Positions 8,018 to 15,599 of a stretch of 64,000 nucleotides of DNA are shown here, piece by piece. Position 1 is the first letter of the stretch; every line of letters begins with the position of its first letter. The stretch comes from OLB16 sp964422415. Its GTDB lineage: Bacteria > Hinthialibacterota > Hinthialibacteria > OLB16. The notes below the pieces were generated by a model. That model searched no databases and was not told the origin of the DNA. It worked only from the letters and a program-made list of their open reading frames with translations. The stretch is from the NCBI GenBank assembly GCA_964422415.1, contig CAYRBI010000007.1, forward strand, positions 1 through 64,000. The letters are read 5' to 3'. The position numbers were made by a program, and so were the translations under genes.

Positions 8018-9088
8018 GTGCCGGTTAAAATTGGGATCGTAGGAACAGGGGGTATCGCGGAGTTCCATCTGCGTGGGTATCAGCGCGCGAAAGATGTCGA
8101 GGTGGTGGCTTGCTGTGATGTCATGGAGGACCGGGTCAAGGCCTTCGCTGAGAAGTTCGGTTTCAAACGTCATTACACGGATTTCCACAAGATGCTGGCC
8201 ACCGAGGATCTCGATGGAATCAGCATCTGCACGCCCAACTATGCTCACAAGGAACCGGCCATTCTCGCCCTCAAGCGGGATATAAACGTCCTCTGCGAAA
8301 AACCCATCGCCATGAACGCCAAGGAAGCCAAGGCCATGGTTGAGGCCGCACAGAAATCGAAGGGGTTACTCACCATCGGCCAGCATTTCCGCTTCGAACC
8401 GAAGAACCAGGCGCTCAAGAAAATGGTGGAAGCGGGCGACCTGGGAGATATTTACTACGGGAAGTCACATTCCACCCGGCGCGTGGGCATCCCCGGCTGG
8501 GGAGCTTTCCACATCAAAGAGAAGTCAGCGGGTGGCCCGATGATTGACATTGGAGTCCATGCCCTCGATCTGACCCTATGGCTTATGGGTTTTCCGGGGA
8601 TCGAATCGGTGAGTGGCCAGACCTACACCAAGTTCGGCAATACCAAGGAGCAGTATCACACCTGGGGCAAGATCGATCCCAAGACCTACACAGTGGAGGA
8701 CTTTGCCTGTGGTATGGCCAGATTGAAGAATGGGGCCTCCCTGTTGATTGAATCCGCCTGGGCCACTCATACCGAAAAGGAATCATTCTTGCAGGTTGTG
8801 CTGGGCGACAAGGGCGGCCTGACAGCCTATCCCCACAAAGCCTACACAGTGCGCAATGGAACTCACATCGACATCGAGTTCAGCCAGCTGCCCGAGGTGG
8901 AGGCACACGAAGAAGAAGTGATCTGGTTTGTTGACTGTATCCGTGGCGAGAAGGAAATCGTTGTCCACGCGGAAGAAGCTTATCAGACCATGCAGTTGAT
9001 CGATGCAGTTTATAAATCAGCGGAAACTGGAAAGGAAGTTGTGATCAAGGATCACATCCCGGTTCCGAAGAAGTCGAAAGGGAAGTAA
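8018..9088 (+). CDS. Gfo/Idh/MocA family oxidoreductase (cytoplasmic)
   Basis: The N-terminal Rossmann domain carries GIVGTGGIAEFHLRGY, and the family's EKP motif is in LCEKPIAMNAKEA; the C-terminal alpha/beta domain has the GGPMIDIGVHALDLTLW segment with the catalytic-site Asp and His. Members oxidise or epimerise sugars and inositols with NAD(P). The start is GTG 8018 with AGGAGA 8 bases upstream. Only 10 bases separate it from ftsY, so both are likely co-transcribed. The substrate cannot be read from the sequence. There is no signal peptide, in contrast with the related gene at 10705. Confidence 0.85.
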   Translation: MPVKIGIVGTGGIAEFHLRGYQRAKDVEVVACCDVMEDRVKAFAEKFGFKRHYTDFHKMLATEDLDGISICTPNYAHKEPAILALKRDINVLCEKPIAMNAKEAKAMVEAAQKSKGLLTIGQHFRFEPKNQALKKMVEAGDLGDIYYGKSHSTRRVGIPGWGAFHIKEKSAGGPMIDIGVHALDLTLWLMGFPGIESVSGQTYTKFGNTKEQYHTWGKIDPKTYTVEDFACGMARLKNGASLLIESAWATHTEKESFLQVVLGDKGGLTAYPHKAYTVRNGTHIDIEFSQLPEVEAHEEEVIWFVDCIRGEKEIVVHAEEAYQTMQLIDAVYKSAETGKEVVIKDHIPVPKKSKGK

Positions 9089-9098
9089 CTGACACAGC

Positions 9099-10142
9099 AT
9101 GGCTGAACAGAGCGGCGGTTGGTTCCGGAGATTGGTGGGTGGAGGAAGTGCTCCTGTAGGGGAGCAATCCTCAGCTCCCGGGGAACTACAGGAAAAGCAA
9201 AACAAGGGGTTCTTCGCCAAGGTCCGGGATCGTCTGACCAAAACCAAGACGACCCTGGTCTCGCAAACCCTCTCCTTGTTCCGTAGACGCGGTAAGGTGG
9301 ATGAGGCCCTCCTGGAGGAGATGGAGGAGGCGCTCATTCAAGCCGATGTGGGGGTCGAAACCTCCATGCGGCTGATTGGATCCATCCGTCAACGGGCAAA
9401 GAATATCCCTTCCGGGCAGGAGGCCGACTTCGAATGGCTCCGCGCTACCTTCCATGACTTGATCCTGGAGGAGATTGGCGCGGAGACTCCTGGATTGAAG
9501 CTGGATGATCCGCTCAACATCATTTTGATCGTGGGTGTCAACGGAACCGGAAAGACCACCACTATCGGAAAGCTGGCGAATCGGCTGCGCGGCGAGGGAC
9601 GATCTGTCATCATCTCGGCGGCAGATACCTTCCGCGCGGCGGCGATCGATCAGATCCGAATCTGGGCCGAACGTTCCGAGTGCGAGATCGTGACCGGCCC
9701 AGATGGCTCCGACCCGGCCTCGGTGGTGTTCAACTCGATCTCCAGAGCGCGTGCCCGCAACGCGGACACGGTCATCATCGATACCGCCGGAAGACTCCAT
9801 AACAAGACCAACCTGATGAAGGAGCTGGAAAAGATCGGACGCATCATTGGCCGCGAGATCGAGGGCGCTCCCCAGGAAACCCTCCTGGTGTTGGATGCCT
9901 CGACCGGGCAGAATGGTCTTTCGCAAGCCAAACTTTTTCAGGAGATCGTTCCCCTGACTGGCATCGTGCTGACCAAGCTCGATGGAACCGCGAAGGGTGG
10001 TGTCACTATCGCGGTCAGAAAGAACCTCGGCATTCCGGTCAAGTTTGTCGGCCTGGGCGAGGGTATCGATGACTTGGAGCCCTTCGACCCGAAGTCCTTT
10101 GTGGATGCGTTGTTTGTTGAGGGACAGGGAGAGGAATCGTAG
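9099..10142 (+). CDS. ftsY: Signal recognition particle receptor FtsY
   Basis: The 347-residue GTPase has the SRP NG domain: four-helix N domain at about 60-130, then G1 GVNGTGKT at 146-153, the DTFRAAAIDQ insertion-box segment, G3 DTAGRLH, and G4 TKLDGTAKGG. The N-terminal A domain is short (about 50 residues, basic and amphipathic) compared with E. coli. It docks ribosome-SRP complexes at the membrane for co-translational insertion. It follows the Gfo/Idh gene by 10 bases and ends in a strong terminator at 10150. Confidence 0.95.
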   Translation: MAEQSGGWFRRLVGGGSAPVGEQSSAPGELQEKQNKGFFAKVRDRLTKTKTTLVSQTLSLFRRRGKVDEALLEEMEEALIQADVGVETSMRLIGSIRQRAKNIPSGQEADFEWLRATFHDLILEEIGAETPGLKLDDPLNIILIVGVNGTGKTTTIGKLANRLRGEGRSVIISAADTFRAAAIDQIRIWAERSECEIVTGPDGSDPASVVFNSISRARARNADTVIIDTAGRLHNKTNLMKELEKIGRIIGREIEGAPQETLLVLDASTGQNGLSQAKLFQEIVPLTGIVLTKLDGTAKGGVTIAVRKNLGIPVKFVGLGEGIDDLEPFDPKSFVDALFVEGQGEES

Positions 10143-10149
10143 GGATACA

Positions 10150-10181
10150 TTGTAGAGGTGCGAGGAATCGCACCCCTACAA
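10150..10181 (+). terminator. Terminator hairpin after ftsY
   Basis: Arms 10150-10162 and 10169-10181 form a 13-bp stem with one G-T pair and a 6-base loop, followed by TTCTT. It separates ftsY from the convergent nucleotidyltransferase gene and can serve both strands. Confidence 0.7.
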
Positions 10182-10185
10182 TTCT

Positions 10186-10491
10186 TCAGGCCGCATAGAT
10201 GGGTGTCTTGTCGCGCAAAATCGCACGCCGCCGGTAAGGATTCTTGATGGCCGCTTCTTCGACCAAGTCAACCTTTCTCCCGAACAGATCCTCAAGCTGG
10301 GACTTCATTTCAATCAAATCGAGCAGACTCCATGTGTCACCCGGAATAAAAGAAACCAGGACATCGACATCACTGTCTGGATGGAAGTCCTCCCGCGTGG
10401 CTGATCCAAAGAGTGAGAGTTCAGCAACCTTCCAACGATCACAAAGGTTCCTCAATGCTTGTTTGGGAACCGGAATCTTAACTTCGCCCAT
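10186..10491 (-). CDS. MNT-type minimal nucleotidyltransferase (MntA-like), no HEPN partner
   Basis: The 101-residue protein is a minimal nucleotidyltransferase: the ELSLFGSATREDFHPDSD segment is followed by VDVLV, giving the GSx10DxD metal-binding pattern. In type VII toxin-antitoxin systems such proteins (MntA) AMPylate and silence a HEPN toxin (HepT) encoded next to them. Here neither neighbour is a HEPN protein: one is ftsY, and a 200-base noncoding spacer lies on the other side. I chose ATG 10491 because GAGGG lies 9 bases upstream; a TTG at 10500 is in frame. It is a solitary remnant or acts on a partner encoded elsewhere. Confidence 0.75.
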   Translation of the reverse strand: MGEVKIPVPKQALRNLCDRWKVAELSLFGSATREDFHPDSDVDVLVSFIPGDTWSLLDLIEMKSQLEDLFGRKVDLVEEAAIKNPYRRRAILRDKTPIYAA

Positions 10492-10704
10492 GATAATCAA
10501 CCCTCATGCTATCTGAGCCCCCCCCTGCAGGAGATGAATCATGCTCCTGTGAGTGACCTTGATTCAACGCCTCATTCGTTGACAATCCTTACTACCCAAC
10601 AGATGAGGCTAACTCATATCTTAAACGAGCTCATGGCGGAATCAGAGAGGCCCATTTTTTTAAGCCCATCCACCTAACCAACCATTGAGGAAGAGGAGAT
10701 CCTA

Positions 10705-12056
10705 ATGCATCAAAACCGGCGTGAATTCTTGGCATCCCTGGGTATCTTGGCAGTGGCCAGTACTCTCAGAGGGGGTGTTGTGTCCGCACAAGAGGCGAAG
10801 AAATACCGGGCTTGTGTGATCGGCGACTGGGAGAATGGCCAGTATGGCCACCAGCTCCACCTGGCCTGGAAGAACCTTTCCAATGTCGAGGTGGTGGGTC
10901 TCGCCGATCCCCATGAAAAGGCCCGCGCCAAGTTCGGCAAGGATGCTGGAGCCGCCAAGACCTATGCTGACTACAAGGAGATGCTGACCACCGAGAAACC
11001 CGATCTCGTCTCGGTGGGGCCACGTTTCACCACCCGCCACAAGGAGTACCTCCTGGCGGCAGCGGAGGTGGGAGCGCATGGCTACATGGAGAAACCCCTG
11101 GCGGCCGATCTGGCCGAAGCGGATGAGATGGTCGCGGCCATCGAGGCCAAGAACCTCAAGTGGGCGGTAGCTCACCAGAAGCGGATGACACCTCATATCG
11201 CTCATGCGAAAAAGAAGATCTTCGAAGAGGGGCTGATCGGAGACATCCTCGAAGTCCGCGCGCGCGGCAAGGAAGACAAACGTGCCGGTGGCGAGGACAT
11301 GCTCGTCCTGGGAACCCACAGCATGGACCTGCTCATGTACTTCCTCGGTAAACCCGAGTGGGTTGCGGCCGACATCACGGTCGATGGGCATCCCGCCAAG
11401 AAAGAGGATGTTCACGATGCCACGGAACCGGTTGGTCCGGTCGTCGGTGACCGGATTCAAGCGGTCTATGGATACCCCAATGGACTCAAGGCCTATTTCA
11501 GTTCGATGAAGAGCACCGAGGGTGATGGCGGACGTTGGGGAGTCGATATCTTCGGCTCCAAGGGGATGGTCACCATCCGCATGGCCGAGGAACCCATCAT
11601 CTATATGGCATTGGATTCCTCCTGGGCGCTGGGTGGCAAGGATGTGAAGTGGGAGCCACTGCCGGACGCTCCGGCGGCGCTCCCCACCGACCCCAAGGAG
11701 CTCATTAACGTCATGAATAGCTTTGCTACGGCGGATCTATTGGCGGCGATCGAGCAGAACCGCGAGCCGGGCGTCTCCATGCAGAAGGCCCGCGACGCCC
11801 TCGAAATGATCATGGGGGTCTATGATTCATACATCACCGGTCAACCCGCCAAGTTCCCNNNNNNNNNNNNNNNNNNNNNNNNNNNNNNNNNNNNNNNNNN
11901 NNNNNNNNNNNNNNNNNNNNNNNNNNNNNNNNNNNNNNNNNNNNNNNNNNNNNNNNNNAAATGATCATGGGGGTCTATGATTCATACATCACCGGTCAAC
12001 CCGCCAAGTTCCCGCTCAAGGAGCGGACACATCCACTGACACGCTGGACGGCTTAA
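10705..12056 (+). CDS. Tat-exported Gfo/Idh/MocA family oxidoreductase, crossed by an assembly gap
   Basis: The protein begins with a twin-arginine signal (NRREFLASLG followed by a hydrophobic stretch and a VSA-Q cleavage region), so it is folded with its cofactor and exported. A Rossmann core and the EKP motif (GYMEKPLAADLAEAD) follow. Exported members of the family are typical of planctomycete- and verrucomicrobia-like sugar degraders. The reading frame is interrupted by 100 N, but the 55 bases before the gap (11804-11858) are repeated exactly after it (11959-12013). Collapsing this overlap restores one continuous frame that ends in PLTRWTA and stops at 12054-12056. The real protein is about 399 residues. 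Confidence 0.85.
11859..11958. other. Assembly gap of 100 N (artefactual)
   Basis: The gap is bordered on both sides by the same 55 bases (11804-11858 and 11959-12013), the signature of two contigs that overlap by one k-mer but were joined with a default-length N run. No sequence need be missing; about 155 bases of this window are not real. Confidence 0.9.
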
Positions 12057-12073
12057 GACAGGTTGATATCCAC

Positions 12074-12106
12074 AAGCTCCCGTTCACTCACTGGGCGGGA
12101 GCTTTT
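12074..12106 (+). terminator. Terminator after Tat-exported dehydrogenase
   Basis: A 9-bp stem (12074-12082 with 12096-12104) is followed by TT. It overlaps the last codons of the convergent PIN toxin gene, and the symmetrical stem could also end the toxin transcript. Confidence 0.6.
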
Positions 12107-12515
12107 CCAGAAACTCCCGTGCAGTCACGATGGGGATCCCATGGAACTGACGCAGGTCGAGGAGGTGGTGATCACCGGAGACGATGTAATCGGCGTTACT
12201 TGCAAGAGCGGCTTGAAGAACTTTCAAATCAGCAGGATCGGCGATAATCGAAGGATCAATCTCAGGATAGGGCTGCTGACCACAACAGTTGCCTCGCAGA
12301 ACGCATAGAAATTCGTGAATTACATCCTGTTTTACACGTATTAGCCTGAGGATCACGGGTCGGCCAAAGACATTTACTACCTCCTCATAGAGTGGAACAC
12401 TCGAACAGAGAATGAACCGTCTATCAATACATGCGCGGCTTAGTATTCCCGGAGGCCCCTTTGGATTTATAAATCCACTTATAAGTACATTGGTGTCGAG
12501 AACCGCACGAATCAT
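12084..12515 (-). CDS. PIN-domain toxin, TA module 1
   Basis: The 143-residue protein is a PIN-domain ribonuclease of the 'putative toxin component, PIN family' type: Asp in VLDTNVLISG, Glu in PLYEEVV, Asp in DPADLKVLQAA, Asp in YIVSGDHHLL, giving the acidic metal site. VapC-like enzymes cleave tRNA or rRNA when not held by their antitoxin. Its start overlaps the antitoxin stop by 4 bases (ATGA), so the pair is translationally coupled. It is the distal one of three related modules. Compared with module 2, its 3' end is similar but not identical. Confidence 0.85.
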   Translation of the reverse strand: MIRAVLDTNVLISGFINPKGPPGILSRACIDRRFILCSSVPLYEEVVNVFGRPVILRLIRVKQDVIHEFLCVLRGNCCGQQPYPEIDPSIIADPADLKVLQAALASNADYIVSGDHHLLDLRQFHGIPIVTAREFLEKLPPSE

Positions 12516-12787
12516 GCGGTTGCTCTCTTTCTCCGTTCTTCTGCTCGAACCTCCTCAATGGCCTGATTGATCGCCGCATCAAGCACTTCGGATGGTATGT
12601 CCTTGTTGTGTGCAGAGGCTCGTTCCATAATTTCTCCCAACCGTTTTGTATTCTGGAGCATACGTGCCTCCACCTCCTCTGGTGTTTCATCACGTTTGCT
12701 CATGCGGCGATCTCCAGATTGGGAAACTGGCTCCACAATCCCGCTAGTTTTGTTGTCCACTTTCGGGGCCGTAATCGGTTCTGTCAT
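12512..12787 (-). CDS. Antitoxin-like partner, TA module 1
   Basis: The 91-residue protein precedes the PIN toxin with a 4-base overlap. Its C-terminal third (IPSEVLDAAINQAIEEV and a basic KRATA end) is nearly the same as in the antitoxins of modules 2 and 3, and is therefore the likely toxin-binding part. The N-terminal part does not resemble the Phd-like domain of module 3 and is polar and low in hydrophobics, so its DNA-binding ability is doubtful. ATG 12787 is supported by AGGAGG 5 bases upstream. Confidence 0.75.
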   Translation of the reverse strand: MTEPITAPKVDNKTSGIVEPVSQSGDRRMSKRDETPEEVEARMLQNTKRLGEIMERASAHNKDIPSEVLDAAINQAIEEVRAEERRKRATA

Positions 12788-12828
12788 CAAAACCTCCTGA
12801 GCTCACAAGAGTAGGAATGGCTAATACA

Positions 12829-12857
12829 AGTATACCCAAAGCAAGGGAATGTGTCGT
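12829..12857 (-). promoter_or_regulatory. Promoter of TA module 1
   Basis: The minus strand reads ACGACA (-35), a 17-base spacer, then TATACT (-10), about 41 bases before the antitoxin start. The same GACAC...GGTATACTT arrangement, plus a TTA/CAT pattern just downstream, is found before modules 2 and 3, so this is a conserved promoter and perhaps operator. Confidence 0.65.
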
Positions 12858-12874
12858 CAGCCCGAATACATTGT

Positions 12875-13303
12875 TCACCCCTCCGGCAAAAGATCAAGAA
12901 ACTCCCGTGGGGTCACGATGGGGATCCCACGGAACTCATGAAGTTCAAGCAGGTGGTGATCACCGGAGACGATGAAATCGGCGTTACAAGCAAGAGCGGC
13001 TTGAAGAACCTTCACATCCGCAGGATCGTCAATGACAGAAGGGTTGATCTCTTGATAAAGGTCTCCAGGAGAACATTTTTCCCTCAAAACTCGCAGAAAC
13101 TCCTCGATCTCGTTTGAATTTGTATTGATTTGACGGCGAATTAGCGAACGTTGTAATACTCGAGACAGTTCCTCATAGAGAGCCACGGATAAACAAACGA
13201 TGAAGCGATTTTCTTGAAGGGCATGGCCAAGTAGACCCGGAGCTCCCTCTGGATGAATAAAACCGCTGATAAAGACATTTGTATCGAGGACCGCACGGAT
13301 CAT
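12875..13303 (-). CDS. PIN-domain toxin, TA module 2
   Basis: The 142-residue PIN protein is closely related to toxin 1 across its length (VLDTNVFISGF start, ALYEELSRVL, DPADVKVLQAAL, FIVSGDHHLL). The acidic residues of the PIN site are all present, so it should be an active endoribonuclease. The 82 bases at 12900-12981 match the 3' end of toxin 3 with only two differences, although the rest of the two genes is clearly diverged. A 4-base overlap couples it to its antitoxin. Confidence 0.85.
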   Translation of the reverse strand: MIRAVLDTNVFISGFIHPEGAPGLLGHALQENRFIVCLSVALYEELSRVLQRSLIRRQINTNSNEIEEFLRVLREKCSPGDLYQEINPSVIDDPADVKVLQAALACNADFIVSGDHHLLELHEFRGIPIVTPREFLDLLPEG

Positions 13304-13545
13304 GCGGTTGCTCTCTTACTCCGTTCTTCAGCCCGAACCTCCTCAATGGCCTGGTTGATCACATCCTCCAAAACCTCGGAAGGTATCCCCCTGTTCTGTT
13401 CAGCGGCGCGTACCATGATCTCACCCAGACGTTTCGAGTCCGGGGTATATACGATCTCCCCCTTCACCGGCGACGGTTGCTCATTGAGTTTGATGATCCC
13501 GCCGATGTTAGTCTTCATTTCGTGTGTGGGAACCAGCTTCTTCAT
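13300..13545 (-). CDS. Antitoxin-like partner, TA module 2
   Basis: The 81-residue protein starts MKKLVPTHEMKTNIGGII, which looks like a shortened and altered version of the Phd-type start of antitoxin 3. It shares the C-terminal IPSEVLEDVINQAIEEVR block with antitoxin 1. The GAGGAG ribosome-binding site and the leader bases before it match those of module 3. The shortened N terminus may leave only the toxin-neutralising part plus a weak DNA-binding arm. Confidence 0.75.
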   Translation of the reverse strand: MKKLVPTHEMKTNIGGIIKLNEQPSPVKGEIVYTPDSKRLGEIMVRAAEQNRGIPSEVLEDVINQAIEEVRAEERSKRATA

Positions 13546-13586
13546 GGGGCTCCTCTCCCGATAGGCTTTATGGCATGGTTAAGTGA

Positions 13587-13615
13587 AGTATACCCGAATG
13601 AATAGAAGGTGTCAT
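13587..13615 (-). promoter_or_regulatory. Promoter of TA module 2
   Basis: ATGACA (5 of 6 to the -35 consensus), a 17-base spacer and TATACT (5 of 6 to the -10 consensus) stand on the minus strand about 42 bases before the antitoxin start. The flanking GGG before and TTnnnnTTAACCAT after the -10 box match the module 1 and 3 promoters. Confidence 0.7.
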
Positions 13616-13632
13616 TGATCAAGATACTCCAT

Positions 13633-14064
13633 TCACACCTCTGTTAACATCTCCAGGAACTCCCGTGGGGTCACGATGGGGATCCCACGGAACTCATGAA
13701 GTTCAAGCAGGTGGTGATCGCCGGAGACGATGTAATCGGCATCGCCTGCCAGGGCGGCGGCAAGAATGGTGTCATCATCCGGATCAGACAAGATGACCTG
13801 CTCCTTCAAGAAGGCAGGAGTTCTTTCATCCACCCGACTCTGGTGCAATCGTGCAATCAATCTCGCGACTTCGGTATCCGTTACACCAGTCCGCTTGCTC
13901 AGTTTAGGCCGTATTAACACAGCACTGACTTCCACAATCTGTTCAGCCGTTGTGCAGACAACGAAATCCAGGTTTAGCCAGTGCCTAATAATCAGGTCAG
14001 CTGTACGACCCGGACTCAAAAGCGCGCTAACAAGAACGTTGGTATCCAAAACCACCCGTATCAC
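13633..14064 (-). CDS. PIN-domain toxin, TA module 3
   Basis: The 143-residue PIN protein has the acidic site (VLDTNVLVSALL, IVEVSAV, DPDDDTILAAAL, YIVSGDHHLL). Its central region differs strongly from toxins 1 and 2, but the last ~30 residues (from DYIVSGDHHLLELHEF onward) are practically identical to toxin 2. The gene is a mosaic whose 3' end has probably been copied from a neighbour. It starts with a 4-base overlap with its antitoxin. Confidence 0.85.
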   Translation of the reverse strand: MIRVVLDTNVLVSALLSPGRTADLIIRHWLNLDFVVCTTAEQIVEVSAVLIRPKLSKRTGVTDTEVARLIARLHQSRVDERTPAFLKEQVILSDPDDDTILAAALAGDADYIVSGDHHLLELHEFRGIPIVTPREFLEMLTEV

Positions 14065-14354
14065 GCGGTTACCCGCTTCTTCTGGCGTTCCGCTCTGACC
14101 TCCATAACAGCTTGGTCAATCTCTGCTTGAAGCTCCTCCTCCGGGATACCTTTATTGCGTTCATGGATCCTCTCAATCAGATCAAAGAAACTCGCTCGTT
14201 CCCGTTCGTCCCTTTCCAACACCTCCACCGGCACCATCGCCGCCACCGGTTTGCCATCGCGTTCGATGACATAACAATCTCCACGCTGAGAGACCGAATC
14301 CATAATCTCGCCCACCTTGCTTTCCAACTCTTGGGTAGAAATCGACTTCTTCAT
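14061..14354 (-). CDS. Phd/YefM-like antitoxin, TA module 3
   Basis: The 97-residue protein is the only one of the three antitoxins with a recognisable Phd/YefM-type N terminus: ELESKVGEIMDSVSQRGDCY then VIERDGKPVAAMVPVE, the beta-hairpin of these DNA-binding antitoxins. The C-terminal IPEEELQAEIDQAVMEVR block corresponds to the toxin-binding helix shared with modules 1 and 2. GAGGAG lies 4 bases before ATG 14354. This full-length form is probably the ancestral one of the array. Confidence 0.85.
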   Translation of the reverse strand: MKKSISTQELESKVGEIMDSVSQRGDCYVIERDGKPVAAMVPVEVLERDERERASFFDLIERIHERNKGIPEEELQAEIDQAVMEVRAERQKKRVTA

Positions 14355-14395
14355 GAGTCTCCTCTCACGATGGACCTTGTGGGATGACTAAGATA

Positions 14396-14424
14396 AGTAT
14401 ACCGGAAGGATATAAATGTGTCTT
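14396..14424 (-). promoter_or_regulatory. Promoter of TA module 3
   Basis: AAGACA, a 17-base spacer and TATACT lie on the minus strand 42 bases before the antitoxin start, with the same surrounding motif as in modules 1 and 2. The 189 bases between this promoter and the terminator at 14614 hold nothing else that I can recognise. Confidence 0.65.
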
Positions 14425-14613
14425 CAATCATGTCAGGCCATTTCCAGTGACCTTCACATAGATTATCGCGGGATTTTGATCCCTGGACCGCTGACAACCT
14501 CGTTGAAGTAACAGTTTTGCATGTGTGTGTTTTGAATCACGGAAGGAATGGAAAGGTTGGAGGGAAACGAAATACGGCAGGTGGTATCCGGCCAAGTCAG
14601 TATTATGCAAAGA

Positions 14614-14649
14614 GCTGGCCCAGGGGATCAATTCCTGGGCCAGCGGTAT
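14614..14649 (-). terminator. Terminator of the hsp20 operon
   Basis: A perfect 11-bp GC stem (14614-14624 with 14634-14644) with a 9-base loop sits 34 bases past the stop codon of the second hsp20 gene. On the minus strand it is followed by TCTTT. Confidence 0.75.
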
Positions 14650-14677
14650 TGTGGGTGGCTCTACTGATAACGTCTCC

Positions 14678-15100
14678 TTACGCCACCTTCACCTCGATCC
14701 TCCTGGGTTTGGCGGCTTCAGCCTTGGGTAGGAACAGTGTCAGGACACCATTCTTGAGATCGGCCTGGATCTTGGTCTGGTCGACTTCATCTGAGAGCTG
14801 GAACTGACGCCAGAAATTCTTCAGGCGGTACTCACGCCAGAGGTATGCGGTATCTGGTCCATTCATGGCGGTCGAACCCTTCCCCTGGATGGTGAGAACC
14901 CCATTATCGACCTGAACGCTGAGGTCCTCGGCGGCCACTCCCGGAAGATCGGCAACCACGGTCAATCCATCAGCGATCTCGTAAATGTCCACCGCGGGTG
15001 CCACATAACGTTCATCCTCGCGGGTTTTCTCCTCGGCGGCACGCAATTCTGTCTCTGGTATTGTTGCAGGAACAGTGGTTTCAGCAGTGCTCTTGGTCAT
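14678..15100 (-). CDS. Hsp20/alpha-crystallin small heat-shock protein (second gene)
   Basis: The 140-residue protein has a Thr/Glu-rich N-terminal arm, an alpha-crystallin domain (VDIYEIADGLTVVADLPGV to GVLTLFLPKAE, with the conserved NGVLTL strand) and a short C-terminal tail. It binds unfolding proteins as an ATP-independent oligomeric holdase. I chose ATG 15100 because AAAGGAGG lies 9 bases upstream; an upstream extension to 15139 would overlap the previous gene. It is the second gene of a two-gene operon, 35 bases behind its paralogue. The C-terminal IxI motif is present as IEV rather than the usual form. Confidence 0.9.
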   Translation of the reverse strand: MTKSTAETTVPATIPETELRAAEEKTREDERYVAPAVDIYEIADGLTVVADLPGVAAEDLSVQVDNGVLTIQGKGSTAMNGPDTAYLWREYRLKNFWRQFQLSDEVDQTKIQADLKNGVLTLFLPKAEAAKPRRIEVKVA

Positions 15101-15135
15101 GGTCTTATTCCTCCTTTCCACTTGGCAATCCGGTC

Positions 15136-15588
15136 TCAATTCGTAACCGCCACCGAGATTGTCTTCGGCTTGGCTTCCTCGGCCTTGGGCACAATCACGC
15201 TCAGGAGGCCGTTCTTGTACTCAGCTGCGATGCGGTTGACATCGACCGCTGAAGGCAGCGTGAAAGTGCGTGTGAACCGTCCCGCCGACCGTTCCGAACG
15301 ATGGTATTGATCCGCGCGGACTCCCTCGGGCGCGGACTTCTCACCAGAGATGGTCAGGGCATCGCGGTTCGCGGTAACATTGAGCGTGCCCGGATTGACA
15401 CCAGGAGCCAACGCCTCGACACGGAACGCCTCGCCCTCATCCCGGATATTGATCAACGGGTAGGTTCGGGCTGAGACACCGGGGAGGAACGCGCTCCGGA
15501 AACGCGGAACATTCCATCCCGCTGGCATGGCCTGGTCAATCTCCCGGCGCAGCCGATCCATTTCTTGCATCATCTCTCTGAAGGACAT
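15136..15588 (-). CDS. Hsp20/alpha-crystallin small heat-shock protein (first gene)
   Basis: The 150-residue protein starts MSFREMMQEMDRLRREID, a helical N terminus typical of class-A bacterial small heat-shock proteins. The alpha-crystallin domain spans roughly residues 45-140 (INIRDEGEAFRVEALAPGV to NGLLSVIVPKAE) and ends with an ISV motif of the I-x-I/V type. ATG 15588 is supported by AAGGAG and a second AGAGG upstream. It and its neighbour differ enough to form mixed oligomers, as IbpA and IbpB do; that is inference. Confidence 0.9.
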   Translation of the reverse strand: MSFREMMQEMDRLRREIDQAMPAGWNVPRFRSAFLPGVSARTYPLINIRDEGEAFRVEALAPGVNPGTLNVTANRDALTISGEKSAPEGVRADQYHRSERSAGRFTRTFTLPSAVDVNRIAAEYKNGLLSVIVPKAEEAKPKTISVAVTN

Positions 15589-15599
15589 CGATCCTCTCT

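Noticed and set aside
9186..9926. 246-residue minus-strand frame opposite ftsY
   Set aside because: ftsY is unmistakable; the antisense frame follows from its codon bias and has no ribosome-binding site or recognisable domain.
10702..11460. 252-residue minus-strand frame opposite the Tat-exported dehydrogenase
   Set aside because: Shadow of a GC-rich gene; the plus-strand frame has a Tat signal and family motifs.
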